Below, in pieces: positions 45,611 to 56,245 of a DNA stretch of 64,000 nucleotides (within the stretch, counting starts at the first letter, position 1; every line of letters starts with the position of its first letter). The notes beneath the pieces were generated by a model. That model ran no database searches. It saw nothing but the letters and a program-made list of their open reading frames with translations, and was not told the DNA's origin. The translations under genes were made by a program, and so were the position numbers. Origin of the DNA: Galeopsis tetrahit (taxonomy: Eukaryota; Streptophyta; Magnoliopsida; Lamiales; Lamiaceae); assembly GCA_963675135.1 (NCBI GenBank), contig OY776124.1, forward strand, positions 13,902,677 through 13,966,676. Direction: 5' to 3'.

Positions 45611-46215
45611 AGGTTCATAAATAGATTCACGGGCCACAAAACCTAGATTTTTGAAGAGGATTTCTCCACATCCTTCGAAGGATGATGGGGGGTCCAAGAG
45701 CTTATTCATTGGCCACGAAACCCAGATTTTTGAAGAGGATTTCTCCACATCCTTCGAAGGATGATGAGAGGGTCCAAGAGCTGATTTACGGGTCACGAGA
45801 CCCAGATTTTTTAAGAGGATTTCTCCACATCCTTCGAAGGATGATGGGGGGTCTAAGAACTGATTTACGGGTCACGAGACCCAGATTTATGAAGAGGATT
45901 TCTCCACATCCTTCGAAGGATGATGGGGGTCCAAGAGCTGATTTATGGGTCTCGAGACCCAGATTTTTGAAGAGGATTTCCCCACATCCTTCGAAGGATG
46001 ATGGGGGTCTAAGAGCTGATTTACGGGCCACGAAACCCAGATTTTTGAAGAGGATTTCTCCATATCCTTCAAAGGATGATTGGGGGGGGGTCCAAGAGCT
46101 GATTTACGGGTCACGGGACCTAGATTTTTAGAGAGGATTTCTTTCAATAGCATATTTATAGGCTACGAAGCCTGAATTTTTTGAAGTGAATTTCCCCATA
46201 CCCTTCGAAGGATAC
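45611..46215. repeat. About 80-bp tandem array with CATCCTTCGAAGGATG palindrome
   Basis: Seven or so copies of a unit containing CCCAGATTTTTGAAGAGGAT, the 16-bp palindrome CATCCTTCGAAGGATG and GTCCAAGAGCTGATTTACGG. The last copies decay towards 46215. Confidence 0.92.
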
Positions 46216-47470
46216 ACCCAGAAGCTAAATAGAGGGTGGTGCAACCCAGATTTTTTAAATGTGAAGTGGCTGAGAAAAGATGATACAAGTCGAGGATCCT
46301 TTGCAAGAGAATGAGGAACTCGCAAATTCCTTACACTTCGATGCTTGAGGGGGGTGATGAAGGGTCTAGGCCTGCTACCTCCGAGATGCGGCTATGAAGC
46401 CAAGTAAGTGAAAAGTGTAGTTTACCTTTTGCTTTATGATTTGATATGAGTTTCCTAGACATAGTTGTTTAGAGCATAAAACCCCAAAGCATATGAGCAT
46501 TTGCTAAGAACACGTTTAGAGCATTTGAAAGATGCATATTTGATGACTTTGAATTAGTCAGGATTGATATGTTGGTTATACTTAGAATTTCTTGGTGCAA
46601 GTTCTATTGAAAGGTATATCCATGATTTATGATTTTGAGAGATATTGAGATGTTGGTTATACTTAGAATTTTTTGATATAAATTCTATTGAAACGTATGC
46701 CTATGATTTGAGAAATCTTAAGTTGATTACTTAGGAGAATGTCACGCTTGATTAAGAACATGGTTGAGAACATGTTTTGATTATTGATGATGAGTTTAGA
46801 TGCATGTTTAGAATTTTTTTATGAAAAGTATGCCTATCCCTGATTGATGCTTTGATGTTTTAAGATGCATGCTTAGAATTTTGTGATAAATTCTACCAAA
46901 AAAGTATGTTTATCTTTGATGAATATTTGAAGAATTTGTGAGATGTGATGAAAATATTTTGATGAGTTTTTGGAAATTTGTATGAGCACATTTTCCTAAC
47001 ACTCTAGACATGATTTATGAGCATACTTTGATAAACTATGCTTAGAGAAACTATGTGCATTTTGAGAACATGCATAGAGGATTTGGGAAACTTATATGAA
47101 AATATTTTCCCTAGCTTCCTAGAAATGATTGTGAGCATACTTTGATGGACTATGCTAAAGAGTTATGTATTCGAGAATGATTTATGCATTGGAAAACTAT
47201 GTGAACTATTTTTCATAACATATGCAAACATGATAAATGAGTTTGAATGAGCATAAAATCTAGAAGAGATGCATTTCTATTCTAGCACCTATTGAGAATC
47301 TATGCAGGAGTTCACAAGAACATGCAGATATATCACAAAATCAGAACAGATGAGAAACATATGAGAAAGCACGTAAAGATAGAGATGTATGGAAAGAGAA
47401 AAACATGCATCAGATATATACTTAGGGCACCGTGACCCTAAGAAAAATCAAAATAGGGCACAAAGGCCCG
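46216..47470. other. Non-coding 3' region of the Tat-type remnant
   Basis: AT-rich, with loosely repeated phrases (TTGGTTATACTTAGAATTT; GAGCATACTTTGAT). No gene seen. Confidence 0.55.
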
Positions 47471-48580
47471 AACTAGTGTGATGAGGGTTATGAGAACCCC
47501 TCAAATTGTAGCAAAACCCAAAAAGAAGTAAATTGTTCGGTGTTACACAAAAACAACAGAAAAATGTAGTGTTTATGAGAGATAGAAGAAAAACTCTTTA
47601 AGGCTAGGGTAGTGGACAGTTTCCTTCTTGGTGTGCAGGCTCGAGCCTCTGCCCTTCTCCTGATCAGCTTCTTCATTGATTTCTTCCAGCGGATATGGAG
47701 AAGACACCATGGGCTACAGATCCTCGGGCTTTAGGTCCTTGCTCTTTAGCTCAGCGACCACCTTCTTCATCCTTTCGAGCCACGGGCTCCGTAGGATCTC
47801 CTGAAAAGTTGGGAGGGGACTTTACATTGCTGAGAGGGGTCTCCCTGTCATAAACCCTATTGAAATCGTTAGCCTGCTAGCTGATGACACAGTCGAAGCC
47901 TGATCTATGAAATGAGAAAGATAGGGACCAAGAGCGCCCAAGAAGCTGGAACTCTTGTGGTAGGATTCAAGCCACTCTTTGTGGAGCACCCCCAAGAAGT
48001 CTTGTCCAGCTACTGAATAGATAAGAGAATGACATGTGATGCGGTACTTGAGGGCCTCGTCAGTTACAGAGAAAAGAGGAATCATGTTTTGAGAAGAGTA
48101 GGTTTTTTAAGAAGAACCTCGAGAATCTATTGACACAGAGAGAACAAAGAGACAAGGAGGGTACCTGAATAAGGGCTCTCAGAGTGGTGATTGAGAATGG
48201 ATAATTTCTGATCGCCGGAAGTGACGGCTCGAGGTTGTGATCTTTTGAAGAAAAGATGAGAAAAGTTTGAATAAATCTCGAAAGTGTTTGAGAATGAAGA
48301 AAATTGGAATATTTGAGAGAGAAGTCTTGATAAGAAAAAATGAGTTAAATGCCTTAGACGGGCTTGTACTTCGAATTTGAAGACGAGAAGAGAGACTTCT
48401 CAAATTCTGAAGAGAAACCGAAATAATAATGAAGGAGAGAAAAAACTGACACCGATTTGATGGTCGATGGATATGACGGCTGCTCTGTCCAAAAGATGCT
48501 TTGGAAACCACATGGAGGACGCGTTCCGAGTTTAATGAGGAGATCTCGAGACTTCCAAGATTCACGAGAATCATTTGAGA
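47471..48580 (-). pseudogene. Antisense frames of the Tat-type remnant
   Basis: Minus-strand frames 48574-48179 and 48085-47822 (VTDEALKYRITCHSLIYSVAG...FIDQAS) sit where the intact element at 21078-32946 has its antisense gene. I see no convincing residue match between the two. Position and strand are the main argument. Confidence 0.35.
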
Positions 48581-49048
48581 TTTGATGACAGATTTGATGA
48601 ATCCTTGTGCATAATTTAAGAGGACTAAATACAGAAACGCGTGAGGTTTTATTCAGGATATGAATAAGACTTAAATGAGGATTAAATGAGATTTAATCTA
48701 GGATTTGAATGAAGACATAATTGAAGATTAGAAGAGATTTAATCCGAGATTCTATTGAGAGACGCTTGAGGATTAAAAGAGATTTAATTTAAAAGCTTGC
48801 TATGAGATTGAGGATTAAATGATGTTTTGAGCTTCGACGTGGATCTCGAGGTCTCCCCAAGTTTCTTTTAGAATCAAGAGAGATTTGATTCAACGTTGAC
48901 ATTGAGCCATTTTTTAGGACCTCGAGGTCTGTGAGATTGTTGAGCTCTTATTTGCAGGATTTGCAGAGCTGATGAAATTGAGAAAAGAGACAACACATCT
49001 CTTACTACTCTCATGAGACCTGAACTTCATGAGAGTAGGGGGAGTGGT
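48581..49048. other. Degenerate GATTAAATGAGATTTAAT repeats and polypurine tract
   Basis: Loose repeats of GAGGATTAAATGAGATTTAAT occur between about 48610 and 48800, then non-coding DNA. The tract GAGAGTAGGGGGAGTGGT ends at 49048, next to the LTR start. Confidence 0.6.
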
Positions 49049-49860
49049 TGATTCCTATGAGATAATGACACATGGAATATACTGGTAATATTATTACATG
49101 TTATTCGTCCATTTATTCCTTTAATTATGTGATTAAACTCATACTATGATAAGTAGGGTCCATGTTAGTTGATACCCTGATTGTGGGCCATATTACCATA
49201 TTATATGGGTTGTGACCTCTCGTTGGGCCACGAGGCCCAGGACCTAACAAGGTCCAGACCCATGTCCTGCACAGGTTTATCGAGAACCGGGCCTGAGCCC
49301 AGCCATACTGGGCCGATCAAATAAGGGCCCAGGAGAAATCCTTGACTTGTACCTGAATTATCGGAGCTGAATGCCTGTAGAGAAAATCGTGGGTTGTTTC
49401 CCACTAAAAGATAGGGTTTGATTGGGCCAAGTGGACCAGAATTGAGGCTTTGCTGGCCAGATTAAGAGAGACTTCGTCAAGCTCCCTGGAAACTCGGGAT
49501 GACTGGTTGAGTGGAGAGATATGAGGAGACGGTTATCCCTTCCCCCCAAGGTACCTCTATAAATACTCCATGCATCCCTTCCTTAGCTTTTTTACGTGAT
49601 TTCAGTGCACAATACACATCATTGCATCGTGGAGAACGGTTTTAACTCCGGTTGACTGTTCTCCGAACACCTATACTTTGGTGATCACCGGTTTTCTGAC
49701 TTGAGCGTCGGAGTCCCCGCGCCGGAGATCCCTCCGGCGTGTTTTGCAGGTTTTACGGAGCGTCGCGAGCTACGTGGCAGCTCATTGACGAACCATTTAT
49801 CATCGGTGGCCCAAGGCCAGTTTAGTAAATTGTTGAGCGTTCAAACCCGACGCATCAGAC
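49049..49860 (+). repeat. 3' LTR of the Tat-type remnant
   Basis: Starts TGATTCCTATG after the polypurine tract. TATA-like TATAAATA at 49558-49565. A leader-like GCGCCGGAGATCCCTCCGGCG follows at about 49720. The exact right end is uncertain. Confidence 0.7.
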
Positions 49861-49879
49861 GTGCAAATAACCGCACCCC

Positions 49880-50170
49880 CTTATCTATTATTCTCTTTGT
49901 CCAAATTCATTATACCATTTTTTTTTTGTGCATGAGTTTTAATGAATATTAATTAGTTTATATATAAAGTAAATATGTTAGGGAGTATAATGAGATATAT
50001 ATATATATATATATATTTTGTGGGGTCAATTTATAAATAAAATGATTGTTTATTAATAAAGAGATGATAATTTTTGTAAATAAGTGATGATTAGAGGGTT
50101 AATATAAAATAATGTGAATAATATTATTTAAAAAATTAATAGAGGAGAATGATGAAATTGGACTGAAATA
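49880..50170. mobile_element. Decayed Stowaway-type MITE
   Basis: Matches the MITE at 20188-20479 along its length (TTTTAATGAATATTAATTAGTTTAT, AATGATTGTTTATTAATAAA, AATGATGAAATTGGACTGA). It has a (TA)n expansion near 49995 and degraded ends. Confidence 0.75.
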
Positions 50171-50279
50171 TAGAATTTGGGCTTTAACTTATACTTTAAC
50201 TAATTTGTGGGCCTGGATCAATTTTGTGTTAACTAATTTGTGGGCTTCAATGGGCTGGAAGACAAATTCATTAGCCAAT

Positions 50280-50640
50280 AGTATATAAAATTGCAATTCT
50301 TCCACAGAGATCTGTAACCCTAATTCAGGGTTCCCAACAGTATTTCCGTTTCTCTGTATCGAGATTATTTATTTATTCTTCTGTGGAAGAAGAGGGGCTG
50401 TGATTACAAAGAGAGAGGGTCGAGTGGGGTGGGATTGTTTTCTCTTTAGAAAACGTTTCTCCATTTCAAATCTGAGAAAAAATTGCGAAGAAATTGATCG
50501 AGATTTGAGGATTTCTGAAATGGTTGCCGCCCCCTTTCATTCTAAGGGCTGGTCTGGCGCCTTCTATCCTCTCTCCAGTTTCGTCTCTCTTTTTTCTCTT
50601 TTCCGCAATGAATAATCTCTATAATTTACACTTGATATGA
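50280..50640 (+). other. Transcript-like 5' region with a very short frame
   Basis: Looks like a plant 5' leader: pyrimidine-rich CTGTAACCCTAATTCAGGG and TTTCCGTTTCTCTG. A short frame starts at 50520 (MVAAPFHSKGWSGAFYPLSS, 31 residues) in the same frame as a longer 50400-50615 reading. I do not recognise a protein. It may be the first exon of a non-coding snoRNA host transcript, given the units downstream. Confidence 0.35.
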
Positions 50641-50772
50641 GCCCTTTCCTCATTTCATCTTTTTATTAATTTGCATAAAGTTTTATGAAATCTAGTTTTA
50701 TTGTGCAATTGGTCTGAGTTTGTGTGTTTTGTTATTACTTATTAGTGGTGTATAACTGAGCATATAGAGTTC

Positions 50773-50880
50773 ATGGAAATCGTCATTGCCGTCCGTTGAC
50801 GATTATTTCCCCATATGATCGAATGTGCTACCAATGTTTTCTCCTGATCAGGTGAAATTCAAGCCAAAAATCTGATCCAT
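50773..50880 (+). ncRNA. snoRNA-like repeat unit 1 (degenerate)
   Basis: Shares TTATTTCCCCATATGATCGA and GGTGAAATTCAAGCC with unit 2 and keeps a CTGA D-box (50872-50875) followed by TCCAT. The C-box is TGACGAT, and the ATGGA stem half is about 20 bases away from it. Confidence 0.35.
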
Positions 50881-50955
50881 GTACTTTCCAAAAAATAATA
50901 ATTCAGCAAATTTTTTATATGTTTTTCCTGCTTTTTGTTAAATTTTTCATTAGTT

Positions 50956-51059
50956 TATGGACTTGATGATTATTTCCCCAGATGATCGAAATTGATTATA
51001 CTGTGCTACCAATGTTTTCTCCTTATCTGGTGAAATTCAAGCCAAAAATCTGATCCATA
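50956..51059 (+). ncRNA. Box C/D snoRNA-like unit 2
   Basis: C-box TGATGAT (50964-50970), C'-like TGGTGAA, D-box CTGA (51050-51053), and a 6-bp terminal stem TATGGA (50956-50961) with TCCATA (51054-51059). Size about 104 nt. The rRNA or snRNA target could not be recognised. Confidence 0.5.
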
Positions 51060-51129
51060 TACTTTCAATCCATGATTAATAAATTTTTAAAAGTTTTTTC
51101 CTTTTGTTGGTTAAAGTTTTCATTTTTTA

Positions 51130-51225
51130 ATGGATTTGATGGTTATTTCCCCGGATGATTGGAGTTGATTAGAATTTGCTATTACAATTTTCATTCCCAA
51201 ATTCTTATCCACTTACTTGAATTTG
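51130..51225 (+). ncRNA. snoRNA-like repeat unit 3 (decayed)
   Basis: ATGGATTTGATGGTTATTTCCCCGGATGATT matches the 5' half of unit 2, but the C-box is TGATGGT and no D-box CTGA follows. Confidence 0.25.
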
Positions 51226-51313
51226 ACATTGCGCCCATTCGCAAAAAATTGCTATACCATATTTTTGAAATTACAAATGAATTCCATAATTTCTTGATGA
51301 TAGTATTTGGATG

Positions 51314-51420
51314 TATGGAAGTGATGAATTTTTCCCCAGATGATTCGACGGTGAAATTACTGAGCGCTACATTGTTTTTTTCTCCTTTGGAGAAAATCCA
51401 AGCCAGATGTCTGATCCATA
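51314..51420 (+). ncRNA. Box C/D snoRNA-like unit 4 (best formed)
   Basis: C-box TGATGAA (51322-51328), D'-box CTGA (51360-51363), C'-like TGGAGAA, D-box CTGA (51411-51414), closed by the 6-bp stem TATGGA (51314-51319) with TCCATA (51415-51420). The 107-nt length and box spacing fit the class. The guide stretches before D' and D are known by position, but their targets are not recognised. Confidence 0.55.
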
Positions 51421-52390
51421 GCATTCAAAAGATTTATTTTTATATTAAAATTTTATAATCTGTGGTGTTTGATATATTCTTGCATTAAAGCTTCTGCAAC
51501 TTGTTATTGCATTTTCCCGTATGCATTTGAATGATAAACCTTTCACGTTCTTATCTATCTTGTGATTAGATCATATTGTATCTTTTGAACCAGTCAAAAG
51601 ATATTGGCTTACGGACATTACAAGAATCTCAGGCTGAAACATCTGATTTGGATGGTGCTACTTCAACCAATGTATCATCCACAAAAAAAACTAACCTGGG
51701 AAGCTTCGATCTCAAACTGACCAAAACTAGCAAACTTTGAGGCAACTGCTTTAGGTAAGGATACCACCGAGAAGTTCTGTCCTTGTTCACTTCATTTAGT
51801 AAAGAAATAGACAAAATCTGCTCCAAAGTAAAATATCGCCACATATATTCTTGATAATTGTCTTAGCAGTTTAATCATTAGTCAGCTACTGTGTGGATTT
51901 GATGAATCGTTTGCATAAAGTCTTAACCCAACTATCAATATGCACCGAGTTAAAGAGCAAATAATTGGTAAGAACTCACCTCTAACTTCGTTCTATAGAC
52001 CCAGTAAACAAACTACTAATATTATTGCCAATGACATACTCTGCAGCTACAGATTATTCTCCTTTTACTTCAAAGGAAACTGAAAATATCAGTCTCAAAA
52101 CATTTACTTTTTGGCTTTTTTGCTGGTGAGCCAATCAAAAAGACCATCGTAGAATCAAGGATCTAACTACCAGTTAAAATACACCACCACTCCACCACCA
52201 CCATCTCCTCTTCCCTCTTCTTCCGTGACAGTGCATCCAATCTTCGATCTTTCCAATGACACCGCTCATGCGATGACCGATTGGTAGATTGATCTGTTGA
52301 CCCTTTAATTTTTAGCCTTTGGTTTGTTGTTTTTAGGTGTTTTTTTTTTTTATTTTTTAATTTTTAGTTTTTATTTCGGTTTTCTTTGCT
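51421..52390. other. Intergenic DNA
   Basis: No gene recognised. About 52135-52190 (CCAATCAAAAAGACCATCG...ACCAGTTAAAA) resembles about 55960-56015, which lies downstream of the intact UGT709 gene. It may be the 3' flank of a UGT709 copy whose second exon was deleted. Confidence 0.5.
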
Positions 52391-52411
52391 CTTATATTAC
52401 AACATAAGTAC

Positions 52412-52931
52412 CTTTGAATGGAATTTCGTGAGCTTCAATGAGTTTGGGCAAACAGAGATAAGTCCAAATGCAACAAGGACTAATTGTATCTAAATACAAC
52501 AATGGAACACCAATCATGTTTGCAATATCAGCAGCAAAACTGAAAATCCCATCTGCTATCAAACATGTCACCGGATTTCCCGAACTAGGCCCATACACGC
52601 CTCCCGTTAACATATCCCGGAAAATTGGCACTGCCGTTGCTTCAATGGATTTGATCAACTTCTTGATCTGATCCCCCGTCGGGGGATTGTCATCGGGAAG
52701 GCCATCAGGGACCGTATCGAAGCAAAAGTTGGGATACCTTTTAAAGTAATCAAGAGTATTTGTGTAATTGAAGAGTTGTTGTTGTATGTATCGAGTGTTG
52801 AGAAAGGTAACTTTTATGGTATTGTCTAGGCAGAGTAATTCTGCGAGTTTGAGCATACAATTCACAGGGCCTTTCAGTGGCAGAGGGAAAATTAGGACAT
52901 GAGACTGAGGAGAGATAATTGGTGCTCCCAT
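52412..52931 (-). pseudogene. UGT709-like exon 1 fragment
   Basis: Opens MGAPIISPQSHVLIFPLPLK and is very similar to exon 1 of the gene at 58475-56246. It has 173 codons plus one base, ending at a GT donor (52411-52410) at the same phase-1 position. No second exon is present in the next kilobase, so the donor-sugar half is missing. Like its intact relative it has Pro in place of the catalytic His (KGPVNCML). The frame is open, so the exon loss may be fairly recent. It could still be transcribed but cannot make an enzyme. Confidence 0.88.
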
Positions 52932-53116
52932 TTTTTGATTTGTTTCAACTAATCATACCTTGGACTTCCCTTTTGTAGTAATGTATTCTTTTTACTTGCA
53001 CCAAAAGTATGTACAGTTTTAATTTTTCGTCATGATCTATCAATCATACCTTTTACTCTTTTATCCATGTATCTACTTTATAATTAAAATATGAATTATT
53101 CTTAAACTGTATGTTT

Positions 53117-53338
53117 AGGGTCAAACAATGTCCCATATCAAAAAGATATTGAAGGATCATGAACTATAAAAGGGTGGACTAGTATCCCCATTGGTATGAG
53201 GCCTTTTGAGAAAACTAAAAAACAAATAGGGTCAAACAATGTCCCATATCAAAAAGATATTGAAGGATCATGAACTATAAAAGGGTGGACTAGTATCCCC
53301 ATTGGTATGAGGCCTTTTGAGAAAACTAAAAAACAAAA
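53117..53338 (+). repeat. Perfect 111-bp tandem duplication with USE-like and TATA-like motifs
   Basis: Two copies (53117-53227 and 53228-53338) without visible mismatch. Each contains GTCCCATATC, about 25 bp further CTATAAAAG, then CCATTGGTATGAGGCCTTTT. The first two resemble the upstream sequence element (consensus TCCCACATCG) and TATA box of plant snRNA promoters. Confidence 0.9.
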
Positions 53339-54157
53339 TCGTGAGTTTTTGACAAATCCAAAGCGGTCAATGTCGGTCAATGAGACATACTTTTCATGGA
53401 GGGACTATTATATGAAAGAGATTTAGCCTTTCAAGTGAGAAAGAGTTCAGTGGACTTGGTCAATAGAGTTTAAGCAAAGTTGGGGAAGAAGTCCGTTAGG
53501 ATTTTAACTGAAATACTGAATTGTGGTTGTAACTTCAAGAGGTATGTATAGAAATGTATGACAATCGAGTTCGAAAAAATAGTCAATCGTGCGTGAGTTC
53601 TGAAAGTTGTCTATTCAAGTTTTTTTTTTAAGATTTATTATCTTTGAAAATCGTCCTTCCGTGTGACACTTGGAATTACAATGTACCGATTATTGATAAT
53701 TAATAAGGCTTTTAATTTGGTTGTTTGTGGAAATTGTATAACACTGATTTGTTGGAATATGCCGATCCATTTGATTCGGATAACCATGCACGATGAGTGA
53801 CTGTCCGTGAAGCAAATGTTATCATTTTTCGTTGTTTTCTTTCTGTAGTTCGAGTGTGTCCACAAAATTTTTGGCCCAACACTTCTATCACTGATTTATT
53901 TCGAGTAATTTTTTATTTGGGAAAATGAAAAGAAAATATTTGATCTTTTCTATTAGTTCATAAATTATAGATGGTTGGTTTAGACTTGCTCACGATTTCA
54001 GAACCTGCCATTACGGAATTGAACATGCGATTCTTCGGTTCCAATTACATGAAATCGAAATAAAATCGTAAAAATAAGAGATTGTTGTGGAACCAGCCTT
54101 TTTTTTCCCTTTCAATTTCACGTAAGAGTTCTTATTATTTAGTTGTCACAACTAATT
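53339..54157. repeat. Spacer duplicated at 62330-63270
   Basis: From about 53590 onward it matches 62325-63270 (TTCTGAAAGTTGTCTATTCAAG; GGAATATGCCGATCCATTTGATTCGG; GTTCGAGTGTGTCCACAAAAT). It is a non-coding 3' spacer of the UGT709 repeat unit. 53339-53590 holds nothing recognised. Confidence 0.8.
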
Positions 54158-54395
54158 ACTCCCTCCGTCCTGTAAAATTTTGCTCAGTCAGATTTTTGAG
54201 TTCACAAAATATATGTTTATTCTATTTAAATAGTTAACTTTTGAGTATTTTTTCTACTTTATTAACAAGATTGAGTATGTACCAACAATATTGTTTACTC
54301 GTTATTCCACCTATATTTTTTATAATTAAAATATAATTTTATTTAAAAACATATATAAAAAGAAGTGAGCAAAATTTTATAGAACAGAGGGAGTA
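54157..54395. mobile_element. Stowaway-type MITE (54159-54393)
   Basis: 235 bp with ends CTCCCTCCGTCCTGTAAAATTTTGCTCA and the inverted GTGAGCAAAATTTTATAGAAC..GGGAG, flanked by TA. The paralogous spacer at about 63270 reads CTAATTACAAG with a single TA and no element. Confidence 0.92.
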
Positions 54396-54940
54396 CAAGT
54401 TTTTGGCTTAATTTTCATGTGCTTTTTTTTTCATGTTCTTAGTTTTTGAATTCTTAATTTTTATCTTCATAATATGTTATTGTGTTTTCTCCATTTTCTC
54501 ACAAGTAATCAATTTTTATGTGCTTATAAGTTCATATCTTACAAGTTTTTATTAAGGTTCTAATTATAAGGTGTAATTTTTAAGGAACTTAAAAGTAGTT
54601 AATTTTTTGGATAATAAACTCCTAAACTTATATAAAGGTCTTTATATATACTCCATGTAGTCCCGAAATAAGCTTCGCATCATTTTATATATATATATAT
54701 ATATATGTGGATGACACATTTTTATAAAAAAAAGTTGAGAATGAGTGGGATATTGAAGGAGTTTCGATCCATTTTAAAAGTGTAAAGTTTATTGTGGAAC
54801 GAACGAAAAATAAAGAGTGAAATTTATTTCGAAACAGAAGGAATAATAATTATTCTTAGTTTTTGATTGAAAGTGTGTGTATAAAGATTCGAAAATGTTG
54901 TAGGTAATACTCAACACAACATTGACATAAAATGATAACA
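54396..54940. other. Spacer with another decayed MITE
   Basis: 54396-54560 continues the spacer matching about 63273-63420. About 54648-54845 has MITE-like ends CTCCATGTAGTCCCGAAATAAGC and TTATTTCGAAACAGAAGGAATA around a (TA)n stretch. Confidence 0.6.
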
Positions 54941-55770
54941 TCAAAAAACTATAATACAATAAAACAAGAGATTAAACTTAAACACAAAAAACTAAAATAG
55001 TTTGTGCAAGTCATAAAACGAAACTTTCACTAAATCAAAGAGAAATACAGAGCTTGTGGGAAAGGATTACAAGACAAATCTTTCACAACATAAAATATGA
55101 AGCTATCAAATCTAAAAGGCTAAGTGACACTCTATCAAAGTGGCCTATAAATCTTTCAATGATCGCTCTATCTATTAAACACAATAGATCTATGTTACTC
55201 GAAAGGTAGTATCAAATAAAGTAACATACAAGGAGAAATAATGATCATATCACCTAAACAAGATAAACACTAGAATAGATGACACTTGATTATTCTTTAC
55301 CTTTTGTTGAAGCATTAATCCAATCTCTATTAGAAGGGAAACATCCTCCGCCTTCAACCATCGATCCTATTAACTTAGATTTGAAAACTTTCATGAATAA
55401 CTTCCTTTCAACCTCTGCAGATAACCGCCACTTGAATGGTTGAAGTTGATTAATTGATTCATCACAACTTCAAGAAGTTGACCTAGTGATGTATGCTTGG
55501 ACTTAGAAGTTATTGTGAGACAGAGTGAATACTTTATTCTATTTTATTTTTGATAAGGACCAAAATATCCACTCTTGAGACTTCATCTTCTCCAAGTGCT
55601 CGATCCAAACTCGATCAGAAGGACCTGCAAAAGCCACACCGGAGAGGGGACTCCGAAGCTCAAGTCAGTTTTCATGTAATATGTATCTAAAAATGGATAA
55701 CTCGATGTTATTAAATGAGAAAAAACCGTCATTTACCTTAAGGAAGTTATGCATTTATAAACTTTCATAC
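54941..55770 (-). repeat. LTR-like debris, unclassified
   Basis: Insert within the spacer relative to the 62330-63700 copy. The right part (about 55600-55770) carries CTGCAAAAGCCACACCGGAG, similar to about 34330 and to the inverse at about 49730, with a minus-strand TATA-like TTTATAAATG nearby. No partner repeat or target duplication found. 55771-56245 is the 3' flank of the UGT709 gene, without features. Confidence 0.4.
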
Positions 55771-56245
55771 CCGTGCTTAGGGCACCTTTGAGTTAATCGG
55801 GTCTTTTATGATATTAAGTTCGCAATGACTTATTTGTTTGGGTCTATACGACTTATAATAATATATTCGATTTAAAATCAGGAGCAAACCTTAGGAGATG
55901 ACTAATTATTCCTCATCAATTTTTTAATTTATCTTTTAAAAAAAATGAATAAGAATCTTGAACCCAATCAAAAGCACCATCAAAGAATCAGAGATGTAAT
56001 TACCAGTTAAAAAAAATCTACATACAGGCGAAATTTGAATGGGATTTCAACAAATTTATAATCTACTTCAAACTATAAATTAACCACCATACGTATGCCA
56101 ATAATGCAATGATTAATTAATCCAACATCAACTTATTTCTATTTTCGTACAAAAATATAAATAAATCTACAACATTAACATTGAAATGTATGCTATAAAT
56201 TATTAATCCGGCATCAACTTAATTATTCATATAAAAATACTTTAG

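Larger units (their letters stand above)
42431..49860 (+). mobile_element. Old Tat-type gypsy remnant
   Basis: The left partial LTR (about 42431-42930) and right LTR (49049 to about 49860) share long segments (TCCTATGAGATAATGACAC; AACCGGGCCTGAGCCCAGCC). Between them lie degenerate RT/RNase H, integrase finger, several tandem arrays and antisense frames. A purine tract GAGAGTAGGGGGAGTGGT abuts the right LTR. No target duplication was found. The ends are approximate. Confidence 0.75.

Noticed and set aside
45682..46153. Repetitive frames on both strands with ISPHPSKDD or SSFEGCGEI units.
   Set aside because: By-product of the roughly 80-bp array, open on both strands at once.
44491..46215. CRISPR-like regular repeats.
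   Set aside because: Units are directly adjacent with no unique spacers, and the sequence is plant nuclear DNA.
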